From Pseudomonas gessardii (GTDB lineage: Bacteria; Pseudomonadota; Gammaproteobacteria; Pseudomonadales; Pseudomonadaceae): 64,000 nucleotides of DNA. Below the pieces are notes generated by a model, which saw only the letters and a program-made list of their open reading frames with translations, made no database searches and was not told the DNA's origin. Numbering within the stretch: the stretch's first letter is position 1; the number at the start of each line of letters is the position of its first letter. The position numbers and the translations under genes are program-made. The stretch spans positions 1-64,000 of the forward strand of contig NZ_MNPU01000021.1 in assembly GCF_001983165.1 (NCBI RefSeq), written 5' to 3'. Positions 43,955 through 52,564 of this stretch are shown piece by piece.

Positions 43955-44323
43955 TTATTTGATCAATCGCCAGGTGAGCGGGTAACGGTAGGCAATGCCT
44001 TTGTTGGCCTTGATCCCGCCGATGATGGTCAACACCAGCGCGGCAATCACCAACACCACCATCAGCAGGAAGCCGATCACCACGAACCCCAGGACAAAAC
44101 AGACCAGCCAGGCAATGGCCACGGTCAGCTGGAAGTTCAGCGCTTCCTTGCCCTGGTCATCGATCAGCGGGTCCATGTCTTTCTTCACCTGCCACAGGAT
44201 CAACGGCCCCAGCACACTGCCAAAGGGGAACACCAGGCCCAGGAACGCCGCAAAGTGACAGAGCATGGCCCACTGGCGCACTTCCTTGTTCTGGGCTGAC
44301 ACGGGAAGCTGGTTGTCACTCAT
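43955..44323 (-). CDS. DUF4870 membrane protein, 122 aa
   Basis: Three hydrophobic segments (about residues 20-45, 65-85 and 85-105) and the pattern DPLIDDQGKEALNFQLT mark the DUF4870/YjgN-Tic20-like family of small inner-membrane proteins. The function is unknown. AAGGAGC precedes the ATG, and rph lies 23 bp upstream in the same orientation, so the two may be cotranscribed. Confidence 0.85.
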   Translation of the reverse strand: MSDNQLPVSAQNKEVRQWAMLCHFAAFLGLVFPFGSVLGPLILWQVKKDMDPLIDDQGKEALNFQLTVAIAWLVCFVLGFVVIGFLLMVVLVIAALVLTIIGGIKANKGIAYRYPLTWRLIK

Positions 44324-44346
44324 GGCGTTGCTCCTTGAGGTCGGTT

Positions 44347-45069
44347 TCAGTCAGCCAGTGCGGCGTTCTGCAGATCGAAGATTTCGCTCATGCCTTTCTG
44401 GGCCAGGGCCAGCATGGCGTTCAGGTCTGCCGGCTGGAATGGCGCGCCTTCGGCGGTGCCCTGCACTTCGATGAACCCACCGGTGCTGGTCATGACCACG
44501 TTCAGGTCGGTCTCGGCCGCCGAGTCTTCCAGGTAGTCCAGGTCCAGCACCGGCTCGCCCTGGTACATGCCCACCGATACGGCGGCAATCATCTGCTTGA
44601 GCGGGTCGCCGCCTTTCAGGCCGCCGCGTTTCTTGATCACTTTCAGCGCATCGACCAGGGCCACCATGGCGCCGGTGATGGAGGCGGTGCGGGTGCCGCC
44701 GTCGGCCTGGATCACATCGCAGTCGACGTACAGGGTCACATCGCCCAGCTTGGACATGTCCAGCGCCGCGCGCAGGGAACGGCCGATCAGGCGCTGGATC
44801 TCCAGGGTGCGACCGCCCTGCTTGCCACGGCTGGCTTCACGCTGGTTACGCTCGCCGGTGGCGCGCGGCAACATGCCGTACTCTGCGGTCAACCAGCCCT
44901 GGCCCTGGCCCTTGAGGAAACGCGGCACGCCGTTTTCGACGCTGACGGTGCAGATGACCTTGGTATCGCCAAACTCGACCAGTACAGATCCCTCGGCGTG
45001 TTTGGTGTAGTTGCGGGTGATGCGGATCGAGCGGAGCTGATCGGCAGCGCGACCACTTGGACGTTTCAT
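44347..45069 (-). CDS. rph: RNase PH, 240 aa
   Basis: This phosphorolytic 3'-exoribonuclease trims tRNA 3' ends. MKRPSGRAADQLRSIRITRN at the N-terminus, EYGMLPRATGERNQREASRG (phosphate site) and DGGTRTASITGA are conserved. The ATG at 45069 is the family start. It is divergent from yicC, as in many gamma-proteobacteria. Confidence 0.98.
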   Translation of the reverse strand: MKRPSGRAADQLRSIRITRNYTKHAEGSVLVEFGDTKVICTVSVENGVPRFLKGQGQGWLTAEYGMLPRATGERNQREASRGKQGGRTLEIQRLIGRSLRAALDMSKLGDVTLYVDCDVIQADGGTRTASITGAMVALVDALKVIKKRGGLKGGDPLKQMIAAVSVGMYQGEPVLDLDYLEDSAAETDLNVVMTSTGGFIEVQGTAEGAPFQPADLNAMLALAQKGMSEIFDLQNAALAD

Positions 45070-45302
45070 AGGGGATACCTGTACTGAGGACGAAAAACTG
45101 CCGAGCATTATAGAGCCGCAGGCCGCTTCTCGGCACTGCTAATAAATTCGGTAACGAATGGACAAGCCCTGGCACCCTTTGTCACAGCCCGCATTTGGGG
45201 GCGCCCGCCCCGTTGCGCTACAATCCTGCGCCTTCGCAGCCAGTCGGCTTCAATCTACCCACCAGCCCGCCCGTTTGCGGGACTGTATCGCGAGGTACCC
45301 CC

Positions 45303-46166
45303 ATGGTGCACAGCATGACCGCCTTCGCCCGCGTCGAAAAAGCCGGGGTCCAGGGCACCCTGAGCTGGGAATTGCGCTCGGTCAACAGCCGCTACCTGGA
45401 GCCGCACCTGCGCTTGCCCGAGTCCTTTCGCGACCTGGAGGGCGCCGTACGCGAAGCCCTGCGCGCCGGTATCTCCCGCGGCAAACTGGAGTGCACCCTG
45501 CGCTTTACCGAGGAAACCACTGGCAAGCCGCTGCAGGTTGACCGCGAGCGCGCCGCGCAACTGGTCGCCGCCGCCGAGACCATTGCCAGCCTGATCAAGC
45601 AGCCAGCGGCCCTGAACCCGCTGGAAGTGTTGGCCTGGCCTGGCGTGCTGGTGGCCGACGCCACTGACCCGCAGGCGCTGAATGCCGAGGCCCTAGCCCT
45701 GTTCAACCAGGGCCTCAAGGAGCTCAAGGCCGGCCGCGAGCGCGAAGGCGCCGAGCTGGCCCGGCTGATCAACGAGCGCCTGAACGCCATCGAGGCCGAC
45801 GTCGTGACCCTGCGCGAGCTGGTGCCGCAAATGCTGGCCACCCAGCGCCAGAAAGTCCTCGACCGCTTCGCCGACATGAAGGCCGACCTCGATCCGCTGC
45901 GCCTGGAACAAGAAATGGTCCTGCTCGCGCAAAAAAGCGACGTCGCCGAAGAACTCGACCGCCTGAGCACCCACATTCTGGAAGTGCGCCGCGTGCTCAA
46001 GTCGGCGGGTGCCGCTGGTCGGCGCCTGGACTTCCTGATGCAGGAACTCAACCGCGAAGCCAATACACTGGGCTCCAAAGCCTTCGACCCGCGCAGCACC
46101 ACGGCTGCGGTCAACCTCAAAGTGTTGATCGAGCAAATGCGCGAACAAGTACAGAATATTGAGTAA
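45303..46166 (+). CDS. yicC: YicC-family endoribonuclease, 287 aa
   Basis: The N-terminal YicC domain (MVHSMTAFARVE, ELRSVNSRYLEPHLRLP) and C-terminal DUF1732 (GRRLDFLMQELNREANTLGS) are complete. The length equals E. coli YicC, which is now regarded as an endoribonuclease affecting sRNA RyhB. GAGGT precedes the ATG. gmk starts 10 bp after the stop, so the pair is an operon. Confidence 0.95.
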   Translation: MVHSMTAFARVEKAGVQGTLSWELRSVNSRYLEPHLRLPESFRDLEGAVREALRAGISRGKLECTLRFTEETTGKPLQVDRERAAQLVAAAETIASLIKQPAALNPLEVLAWPGVLVADATDPQALNAEALALFNQGLKELKAGREREGAELARLINERLNAIEADVVTLRELVPQMLATQRQKVLDRFADMKADLDPLRLEQEMVLLAQKSDVAEELDRLSTHILEVRRVLKSAGAAGRRLDFLMQELNREANTLGSKAFDPRSTTAAVNLKVLIEQMREQVQNIE

Positions 46167-46176
46167 GGCAACTCCC

Positions 46177-46797
46177 ATGACCCACAGCACCGGCACCCTG
46201 TACATCATTTCCGCGCCCTCGGGCGCGGGCAAAAGCAGCCTGGTCAAAGCCCTGACCGACACCAACCCGCAAATCCGCGTCTCGGTCTCCCACACCACCC
46301 GCGCCATGCGCCCCGGTGAGGTGAACGGCGTGAACTATCACTTCGTCGAGCGCAGCGAGTTCGTGAAGATGATCGAACACGGTGACTTCCTGGAGCGCGC
46401 CGAGGTGTTCGGCAACCTCTACGGCACGTCCCAGAGCCATTTGCAGCAGACCCTCGACGAAGGCCACGACCTGATCCTGGAAATCGACTGGCAGGGCGCC
46501 GAACAGGTGCGCCGATTGATGCCCAAGGCACGCTCGGTCTTCATCCTGCCGCCGTCCCTGGAGGCCTTGCACCAGCGCCTGACCAATCGCGGCCAGGACA
46601 GCGACGAAATCATCGACGGGCGCATGCGCGAAGCGGTCAGCGAAATGAGCCACTATGTGGACTATGACTACCTGATCATCAACGACGATTTTGCCCACGC
46701 CCTGGACGACCTGAAGGCGATTTTCCGCGCCAATCAGCTCCAGCAAAAGCGCCAACAGCAGCGTTTTGGCAAATTGTTGGCCGAACTGCTCGGTTGA
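46177..46797 (+). CDS. gmk: Guanylate kinase, 206 aa
   Basis: Gmk phosphorylates GMP to GDP with ATP. The P-loop SAPSGAGKSSLV is at residues 12-23; HTTRAMRPGE and VNYHFV form the GMP site. The start at 46177 has AAGG 7 nt upstream; a TTG at 46159 within yicC is less likely. It supplies guanine nucleotides and sits upstream of rpoZ and spoT in the standard order. Confidence 0.97.
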   Translation: MTHSTGTLYIISAPSGAGKSSLVKALTDTNPQIRVSVSHTTRAMRPGEVNGVNYHFVERSEFVKMIEHGDFLERAEVFGNLYGTSQSHLQQTLDEGHDLILEIDWQGAEQVRRLMPKARSVFILPPSLEALHQRLTNRGQDSDEIIDGRMREAVSEMSHYVDYDYLIINDDFAHALDDLKAIFRANQLQQKRQQQRFGKLLAELLG

Positions 46798-46866
46798 ATG
46801 GCTCTTCCCAAAACCGCTGCAAGGGCCTTACATTGGCCCTTGTAGCGTGTTTGCCGGGGCCTGCGG

Positions 46867-46901
46867 AAAATCAGCGCTTCCCTAAACGCTGGTGATTTTT
46901 T
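46867..46901 (+). terminator. Terminator-like hairpin between gmk and rpoZ
   Basis: AAAAT-CAGCG...CGCTG-(GTG)-ATTTTTT forms a bulged stem with a T run, 65 bp upstream of rpoZ. A second, U-less hairpin CAAGGGCC...GGCCCTTG lies at 46820-46842. They may attenuate readthrough from yicC-gmk. Confidence 0.5.
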
Positions 46902-46964
46902 AAACTGTTGAGTCCGCTCGCCCAACCGGGCAGCGCGCATCTTGCATTCGCTCCGAGGAATACC

Positions 46965-47228
46965 ATGGCCCGCGTAACCGTTGAAGACTGCCTAGAACAC
47001 GTGGATAACCGCTTTGAGCTGGTCATGCTCTCTACCAAGCGTGCCCGTCAATTGGCCACTGGCGGCAAAGAGCCACTGCTCAATTGGGAAAATGACAAGC
47101 CTACCGTGATGGCCCTGCGCGAAATCGCGGCCGGCGTGATGAGCTATGACTACATTGCCAGCGCTGAAATCGTTGAAGACGAACCGCTGTTTGCAGCGTT
47201 CGAGGACGAGTCCAACGAGGCCGTCTAA
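46965..47228 (+). CDS. rpoZ: RNA polymerase omega subunit, 87 aa
   Basis: MARVTVEDCLEHVDNRFELV, then MLSTKRARQL, is the conserved N-terminus. Omega binds the beta-prime subunit and helps form the ppGpp site on RNA polymerase. CGAGGAA precedes the ATG. It lies 60 bp before spoT, the usual pairing. Confidence 0.98.
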   Translation: MARVTVEDCLEHVDNRFELVMLSTKRARQLATGGKEPLLNWENDKPTVMALREIAAGVMSYDYIASAEIVEDEPLFAAFEDESNEAV

Positions 47229-47288
47229 GCCTATGCCTGGTCGACGTAGCACGGCGCGGGGTCACAGCCTTCGGCAGGAGTTAATACC

Positions 47289-49394
47289 TTGCCGAGCATA
47301 GACGCCCTCGCCGATCGCTTATCGACCTACCTCGGCACCGACCAGGTCAACCTGGTCCGCCGAGCGTATTTCTACGCCGAACAAGCCCACGACGGCCAAC
47401 GCCGCCGCAGCGGCGAGGCGTATGTCACCCATCCTCTTGCGGTGGCCAATATTCTTGCCGACATGCACATGGACCATCAGAGCCTGATGGCCGCGATGCT
47501 GCATGACGTGATCGAAGACACCGGCATTGCCAAGGAAGCGCTCAGCGCGCAATTTGGCGAAACCGTGGCCGACCTGGTCGACGGGGTCAGCAAGCTGACC
47601 CAGATGAACTTCGAGACCAAGGCCGAGGCCCAGGCGGAAAACTTCCAGAAAATGGCCATGGCCATGGCCCGGGATATCCGGGTGATCCTGGTCAAGCTGG
47701 CCGACCGGCTGCACAACATGCGCACGCTGGAAGTGCTGTCCGGTGAAAAACGCCGGCGCATCGCCAAGGAAACCCTGGAAATCTACGCGCCCATTGCCAA
47801 CCGGCTGGGCATGCATGCCATTCGTATCGAATTCGAGGACCTTGGCTTCAAGGCGATGCACCCGATGCGCTCGGCGCGCATCTACCAGGCGGTCAAGCGC
47901 GCCCGGGGCAATCGCAAGGAAATCGTCAACAAGATCGAAGAATCCCTGAGCCATTGCCTGGCAATCGACGAGATTGAAGGCGAGGTCAGCGGCCGGCAGA
48001 AGCATATCTACGGCATCTACAAGAAGATGCGCGGCAAGCGCCGGGCCTTCAACGAGATCATGGACGTGTATGCGTTCCGAATCATCGTCGACAAGGTCGA
48101 TACCTGCTACCGCGTGCTGGGCGCTGTACACAATTTGTACAAACCCCTGCCAGGCCGCTTCAAAGACTACATTGCCATTCCCAAGGCCAACGGCTATCAG
48201 TCGCTGCATACCACGCTGTTCGGTATGCATGGGGTGCCGATCGAGATCCAGATCCGCACCCGGGAAATGGAAGAGATGGCCAATAACGGCATCGCCGCCC
48301 ACTGGCTGTACAAATCCAGTGGCGACGAGCAGCCCAAAGGCACCCATGCCCGCGCCCGCCAATGGGTCAAGGGCGTGCTGGAAATGCAGCAACGTGCCGG
48401 CAACTCCCTGGAATTTATCGAAAGCGTGAAGATCGACCTGTTCCCGGACGAGGTCTACGTGTTCACGCCCAAAGGCCGGATCATGGAGCTGCCCAAGGGC
48501 TCTACGGCGGTCGACTTTGCCTACGCGGTGCACACCGACGTCGGCAACAGCTGCATCGCCTGCCGGATCAACCGTCGCCTGGCCCCGCTGTCGGAGCCGC
48601 TGCAAAGCGGCTCCACCGTGGAGATCGTCAGCGCCCCGGGGGCCCGACCGAATCCGGCCTGGCTCAACTTCGTGGTCACCGGCAAGGCCCGCACCCATAT
48701 CCGTCATGCCCTGAAGCTGCAACGCCGCTCCGAGTCCATCAGCCTGGGCGAACGCCTGCTGAACAAGGTGCTCAACGGTTTCGACAGCTCCCTGGAGAAA
48801 ATTCCCAGCGAGCGCGTCCAGGCCATACTCCTTGAGTACCGCCAGGAAGCCATCGAGGACTTGCTCGAAGATATCGGCCTGGGCAACCGCATGGCCTACG
48901 TGGTCGCCCGCCGCCTGCTCGGCGAAGGCGAGCAACTGCCGAGCCCTGAAGGCCCGCTGGCCATTCGCGGCACCGAAGGCCTGGTCCTGAGCTACGCCAA
49001 ATGCTGCACGCCGATCCCGGGCGACCCGATTGTCGGGCACCTGTCCGCCGGCAAAGGCATGGTGGTGCACCTGGACAACTGCCGCAATATCAGCGAAATC
49101 CGCCACAACCCGGAAAAATGCATCCAGCTGTCCTGGGCCAAGGATGTGACCGGCGAATTCAATGTCGAGCTGCGGGTCGAGCTGGAGCACCAGCGTGGCC
49201 TGATCGCCCTGCTGGCCAGCAGTGTCAACGCCGCCGACGGCAATATCGAAAAAATCAGCATGGACGAGCGCGATGGTCGCATCAGCGTGGTTCAACTGGT
49301 GGTCAGCGTACACGACCGTGTACACCTGGCCCGCGTGATCAAGAAACTGCGTGCCCTGACCGGGGTTATCCGCATCACTCGCATGCGCGCATAA
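47289..49394 (+). CDS. spoT: Bifunctional (p)ppGpp synthetase/hydrolase SpoT, 701 aa
   Basis: The N-terminal HD hydrolase (HPLAVANILADMHMD, HDVIEDT, KLADRLHNMRTLE) precedes the synthetase domain (RFKDYIAIPKANGYQSLHTT). TGS (VYVFTPKGRIMELPKGSTAV), a helical/zinc-finger region with AKCCTPIPGDPI, and a C-terminal ACT domain follow. It starts with TTG at 47289 after CAGGAG; MPSIDALADRL is the Pseudomonas SpoT start. It sets alarmone levels in response to carbon, fatty-acid and other starvation. Confidence 0.97.
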   Translation: MPSIDALADRLSTYLGTDQVNLVRRAYFYAEQAHDGQRRRSGEAYVTHPLAVANILADMHMDHQSLMAAMLHDVIEDTGIAKEALSAQFGETVADLVDGVSKLTQMNFETKAEAQAENFQKMAMAMARDIRVILVKLADRLHNMRTLEVLSGEKRRRIAKETLEIYAPIANRLGMHAIRIEFEDLGFKAMHPMRSARIYQAVKRARGNRKEIVNKIEESLSHCLAIDEIEGEVSGRQKHIYGIYKKMRGKRRAFNEIMDVYAFRIIVDKVDTCYRVLGAVHNLYKPLPGRFKDYIAIPKANGYQSLHTTLFGMHGVPIEIQIRTREMEEMANNGIAAHWLYKSSGDEQPKGTHARARQWVKGVLEMQQRAGNSLEFIESVKIDLFPDEVYVFTPKGRIMELPKGSTAVDFAYAVHTDVGNSCIACRINRRLAPLSEPLQSGSTVEIVSAPGARPNPAWLNFVVTGKARTHIRHALKLQRRSESISLGERLLNKVLNGFDSSLEKIPSERVQAILLEYRQEAIEDLLEDIGLGNRMAYVVARRLLGEGEQLPSPEGPLAIRGTEGLVLSYAKCCTPIPGDPIVGHLSAGKGMVVHLDNCRNISEIRHNPEKCIQLSWAKDVTGEFNVELRVELEHQRGLIALLASSVNAADGNIEKISMDERDGRISVVQLVVSVHDRVHLARVIKKLRALTGVIRITRMRA

Positions 49395-49432
49395 CGCCCT
49401 CCCTATAGCCCGGACATTACAAGGAGTCATTC

Positions 49433-49813
49433 ATGACTAAGACTGTTATCACCAGCGACAAGGCACCTGCCGCCATCGGTACTTATTCCCAGGCGATCAA
49501 GGCGGGCAACACCGTCTACATGTCCGGCCAGATCCCCCTGGACCCAAAGACCATGGAACTGGTTGAAGGCTTTGAAGCCCAGACCGTGCAAGTCTTTGAA
49601 AACCTCAAGTCGGTAGCCGAAGCCGCGGGCGGTTCGTTCAAGGACATCGTCAAGCTGAACATCTTCCTTACCGACCTGAGCCACTTCGCCAAGGTCAACG
49701 AGATCATGGGCAAGTACTTTGAACAGCCCTACCCAGCCCGCGCCGCCATTGGCGTTGCCGCCCTGCCAAAGGGTTCGCAGGTTGAGATGGACGCGATTCT
49801 GGTCATCGAGTAA
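49433..49813 (+). CDS. ridA: RidA imine/enamine deaminase, 126 aa
   Basis: This is the canonical RidA: catalytic arginine in YPARAAIGVAALPKG (near 105), and GTYSQAIKAGNTVYMSGQIP at the N-terminus. It hydrolyses reactive 2-aminoacrylate and related imines to keto acids, protecting PLP enzymes. AAGGAG precedes the start; it lies 38 bp after spoT and is probably cotranscribed. A strong terminator follows. Confidence 0.96.
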   Translation: MTKTVITSDKAPAAIGTYSQAIKAGNTVYMSGQIPLDPKTMELVEGFEAQTVQVFENLKSVAEAAGGSFKDIVKLNIFLTDLSHFAKVNEIMGKYFEQPYPARAAIGVAALPKGSQVEMDAILVIE

Positions 49814-49819
49814 TACATT

Positions 49820-49854
49820 CGGCGCAACCCACGGGGTTGCGCCGACTTCGTTTT
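49820..49854 (+). terminator. Terminator after ridA
   Basis: CGGCGCAACCC-ACG-GGGTTGCGCCG is a perfect 11-bp stem, followed by ACTTCGTTTT. It ends the rpoZ-spoT-ridA transcript. Confidence 0.85.
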
Positions 49855-49868
49855 AAAAGGATTTCGTA

Positions 49869-50612
49869 ATGCGCAAAGCGCTCGTTGCCTCCACGCTGCT
49901 CGCCCTGCTCCTCGGCGGCTGCGCCAGCAATCCTGCCGCCCGGGATGTGAGCGGCACCTGGATCAACCAGGTCGCCATCGATGCGGCCTCCAAGGGCGGT
50001 CCTTTGCGTGAGGCCCTGCAGGCTTATGGCCCGAACCTCGAATGGGAGGTCAACACCCGGGCCAACCAGGCGCGCTACTTCAATGGCTTCGAGCGCCCTG
50101 AAGGCAAGTTGGCCGGCGAAAAGTCCGGCACCTGGAACGTTGATTTCTACGGCAGTTCGACCACCGAGCTCAAGCGCAAGGGCAGGCAGCTGCTGCAAGT
50201 GGCCAACGACAACGAGCCCGAACAGCTCTTTGGCCGCCCCAAGGACCCTGCCCCCGAAGGTGCGCCCCTGGGTGCCAACTTTGAACGGGCGCTGTACTCG
50301 GCCTATATGGGCGGCAGCTGGAAAATCACCAGCGGCAGTGGCCAGGGCGCGACCGTACAGTTCCAGGCCAACGGCCAAGTCACCGGCCTGCCCGGCGCCG
50401 ACCAGTATTCACTGTGCCTGGCGGGCGACTGCGCCTCCATGAGCGGTGGCTACGACAGCATCTGGTTGCAACAAGGCGGCCAGGGCAACCCATGGATCTT
50501 CAGCCGCAATGGCAAGCAACTGGAGATTTTCCAGGCGATCAATACGTCCCAGGCCGACGAAGTGCCTTCGTTTACCCCCGGGCCGCGCCAGTGGTTGCTG
50601 GAAAAGCAGTGA
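49869..50612 (+). CDS. Uncharacterised lipoprotein A of a tandem pair, 247 aa
   Basis: The signal peptide ends in a lipobox LLLGGCAS. Mature sequence begins with DVSGTWINQVAIDAA. A second region (GSWKITSGSGQGATVQFQ) resembles the beta-strand-rich lipocalin-like META/NlpE kind of outer-membrane lipoprotein, but I do not recognise a family. It ends GPRQWLLEKQ, identical to the end of its neighbour at 50678. The start has AAAAGGA upstream. It is probably attached to the outer membrane; the function is unknown. A positional equivalent seems to exist in P. aeruginosa (PA5340). Confidence 0.75.
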   Translation: MRKALVASTLLALLLGGCASNPAARDVSGTWINQVAIDAASKGGPLREALQAYGPNLEWEVNTRANQARYFNGFERPEGKLAGEKSGTWNVDFYGSSTTELKRKGRQLLQVANDNEPEQLFGRPKDPAPEGAPLGANFERALYSAYMGGSWKITSGSGQGATVQFQANGQVTGLPGADQYSLCLAGDCASMSGGYDSIWLQQGGQGNPWIFSRNGKQLEIFQAINTSQADEVPSFTPGPRQWLLEKQ

Positions 50613-50619
50613 TACAGAA

Positions 50620-50646
50620 CAAAGGAGCTTACGGGCTCCTTTTTTG
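50620..50646 (+). terminator. Terminator between the paired lipoprotein genes
   Basis: AAAGGAGC-TTACG-GGCTCCTTTTTT is a stem-loop with a T run, directly after lipoprotein A. The second gene therefore probably has its own promoter or depends on readthrough. Confidence 0.8.
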
Positions 50647-50677
50647 TGAGTTGCACTCCTTTGCCTCGGACTACTCC

Positions 50678-51412
50678 ATGCTCAAACCATTGCTCATTGG
50701 CCTGGCCTTGCTGGGCGGTTGCACCCAAGTGTCGCAACCCGCCGACATCAGTGGGATCTGGATCAACCAGGCCGCCATCGAAACCGCCGCCCAGGGCCGG
50801 CCGCTGCTCAAAAGCCTGCAGGCCAACGGCAATAATCTGGAGTGGCATGTCGACACCCGCACAGGCCAAGCTCATGCCAGCAGTGCCTTTGAGGTCGATG
50901 AAGGCCAACTACTGCCAAAAGCACCCAATGCCTGGACCGTCGACCACAACGGCTACAGCCGTGACGAACTGCACCTTAATGATCAGCAACTGCTCCAATT
51001 GCCTCGCAAGGATCTTCCCGGCCAAGTGTTCCAACGCCCCCATCCACCCGCTCTGGCGGGCGCGCAATGGGGCAGTACATTCCGGCAGGAGCTGAACTCA
51101 GCCTATCTGGGTGGCCTATGGAAAATCCTCGAAGGCCAGGGCGCCGGCGGCACCGTAGTGTTCAATGCGGATGGCAACCTGTCGGGCCTGGGGAAGAATG
51201 ACCGCTACGAGCTGTGCCTGGGCGGGGATTGCGCCACTCAGGGCGCCGGCAATGACACCCTGTATCTGGGCAAAGGCGATGTGGGAGACAGCTGGATTTT
51301 CGTACGCTACGGCAAAACGCTGGGAATCTTCCAGGCGATCAACCATTCCCGGCCAGACGAAATACCTCAGTTGAGCCCCGGGCCGCGCCAGTGGTTGCTG
51401 GAAAAACAGTAA
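50678..51412 (+). CDS. Uncharacterised lipoprotein B of a tandem pair, 244 aa
   Basis: This is a paralogue of lipoprotein A: lipobox LALLGGCTQ, then DISGIWINQAAIETAAQGRP, a central GGLWKILEGQGAGGTVVF and an identical terminal GPRQWLLEKQ. The two align over their full length with many substitutions, so the duplication is not recent. Both keep a CLxGDCA cysteine pair (ELCLGGDCA here) that may form a disulphide in the periplasm. The ribosome site before ATG 50678 is poor. The function is unknown. Confidence 0.72.
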   Translation: MLKPLLIGLALLGGCTQVSQPADISGIWINQAAIETAAQGRPLLKSLQANGNNLEWHVDTRTGQAHASSAFEVDEGQLLPKAPNAWTVDHNGYSRDELHLNDQQLLQLPRKDLPGQVFQRPHPPALAGAQWGSTFRQELNSAYLGGLWKILEGQGAGGTVVFNADGNLSGLGKNDRYELCLGGDCATQGAGNDTLYLGKGDVGDSWIFVRYGKTLGIFQAINHSRPDEIPQLSPGPRQWLLEKQ

Positions 51413-51419
51413 CCTAAAT

Positions 51420-51507
51420 GTGGGAGCGGGCTTGCTCGCGATAGCGGTGGGTCAGTCGACAGATCTGCTCACTGACATACCGCTATCGCGAGCAAGCCCG
51501 TTCCCAC
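51420..51507. repeat. REPIN, subtype GTGGGAGCGGGCTTGCTCGCGAT, 88 bp
   Basis: The arms GTGGGAGCGGGCTTGCTCGCGATAGCGG and CCGCTATCGCGAGCAAGCCCGTTCCCAC pair almost completely (one G-T). The length is 88 bp. It begins 8 bp after lipoprotein B and separates it from the convergent epimerase gene. Confidence 0.9.
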
Positions 51508-51522
51508 ATTTTTGACCGCGTT

Positions 51523-52374
51523 TCAGCCCTTGAGGATCGCGGCATAGCCTTCGCGATAACTCGGATAGGTTGGTGTCCACCCCAGCGCCCTGGCCCGCGC
51601 ATTGCTGCACTGCTTGCTGCCGGAGCGCCGCACACTGGCGTCTTCGGCCCACTCGGTCACCCCGAGGTATTCACGCAGCCAGCCCACGACTTCAGACAGC
51701 GGTGCCGGCGCATCATCGACGCCGATATAGACCTTGTCCAACACACCGCCCTGCTCCACATGCAGCAACAAAAAAGCTAGCAGCCCCGCGGCATCATCGA
51801 CATGGATACGGTTGCCATATAAAGGTGGCTCGACCGCCACGCGATAGCCCTGGCGCACCTGGCTCAACAACCACTCACGCCCAGGCCCGTAGATACCGGT
51901 CAAGCGCACGGTCGTGGCCGGGATACCGCTGTCGAAAGCCACTTGCTCGGCTTCCAGCATCACCTGCCCGGAATAGCCAATGGCCTGGGTAGGCGACGTC
52001 TCATCGACCCATTCGCCGTTTTGCTGCCCATAGACGCTGCTGCTGGACACAAATAGCAACTGCTTGGGCTGCTGGCCGTAGTCATCGAGCCACTCCAACA
52101 CATGTTGCAAACCTTCGACATAGGCTTTGCGATAGCCCGCTTCGTCATGATCGGTGGCGGCTGCGCAGTACACCAGGTAGTCCACGCCGCCGATCGGCCA
52201 GGTGTCGGGGCAGTCCTTTTTGAACAGGTCGCCGGCAATCCCGATCACCCCTTGCGGCAGGCGCGAGACATTGCGTCGCAGGCCATGCACCTCCCATCCG
52301 GCAGCCAGCAATTGACTTGCCAGCCGACTACCTACATCACCACAACCGGCAATCACCACAGAAGGCGCAGACAT
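51523..52374 (-). CDS. NAD-dependent epimerase/dehydratase (extended SDR, YeeZ-like), 283 aa
   Basis: The N-terminal Rossmann motif VVIAGCGDVGSRLASQLL is followed by LLFVSSSSVYG and IYGPGREW, typical of SDR/YeeZ-type proteins. The usual catalytic YxxxK appears as GYSGQVMLE, so the lysine is not conserved, and an oxidoreductase role on a sugar nucleotide is uncertain. ATG 52374 is used. It is divergent from exbB. The substrate is unknown. Confidence 0.78.
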   Translation of the reverse strand: MSAPSVVIAGCGDVGSRLASQLLAAGWEVHGLRRNVSRLPQGVIGIAGDLFKKDCPDTWPIGGVDYLVYCAAATDHDEAGYRKAYVEGLQHVLEWLDDYGQQPKQLLFVSSSSVYGQQNGEWVDETSPTQAIGYSGQVMLEAEQVAFDSGIPATTVRLTGIYGPGREWLLSQVRQGYRVAVEPPLYGNRIHVDDAAGLLAFLLLHVEQGGVLDKVYIGVDDAPAPLSEVVGWLREYLGVTEWAEDASVRRSGSKQCSNARARALGWTPTYPSYREGYAAILKG

Positions 52375-52471
52375 CACAAAACTCCGTTCTCAAAGGTCTA
52401 GATTAGCCCTCGCAGGTGACCAGCGGCCAGAAAAAGCACAAATAAAGTTACTGTATTACTTCTGTTAACAA

Positions 52472-52491
52472 GAATTACTTGCAATAATAAC
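52472..52491. promoter_or_regulatory. Candidate Fur box upstream of exbB
   Basis: GAATTACTTGCAATAATAAC is AT-rich and partly palindromic (ATTA...TAAT), about 75 bp before exbB. exbBD-tonB operons are usually iron-repressed by Fur. The match to the 19-bp consensus is imperfect. Confidence 0.35.
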
Positions 52492-52564
52492 CGCCCATTT
52501 GTCCTCGACCCTCTCGCGGTCTGGCAGGACAAGCCCTTATTTTTTCCTCTCAGGTCCGGCCAGC

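Noticed and set aside
47319..49430. 703-codon open frame antisense to spoT
   Set aside because: Same type of shadow frame; spoT has every expected domain on the plus strand.
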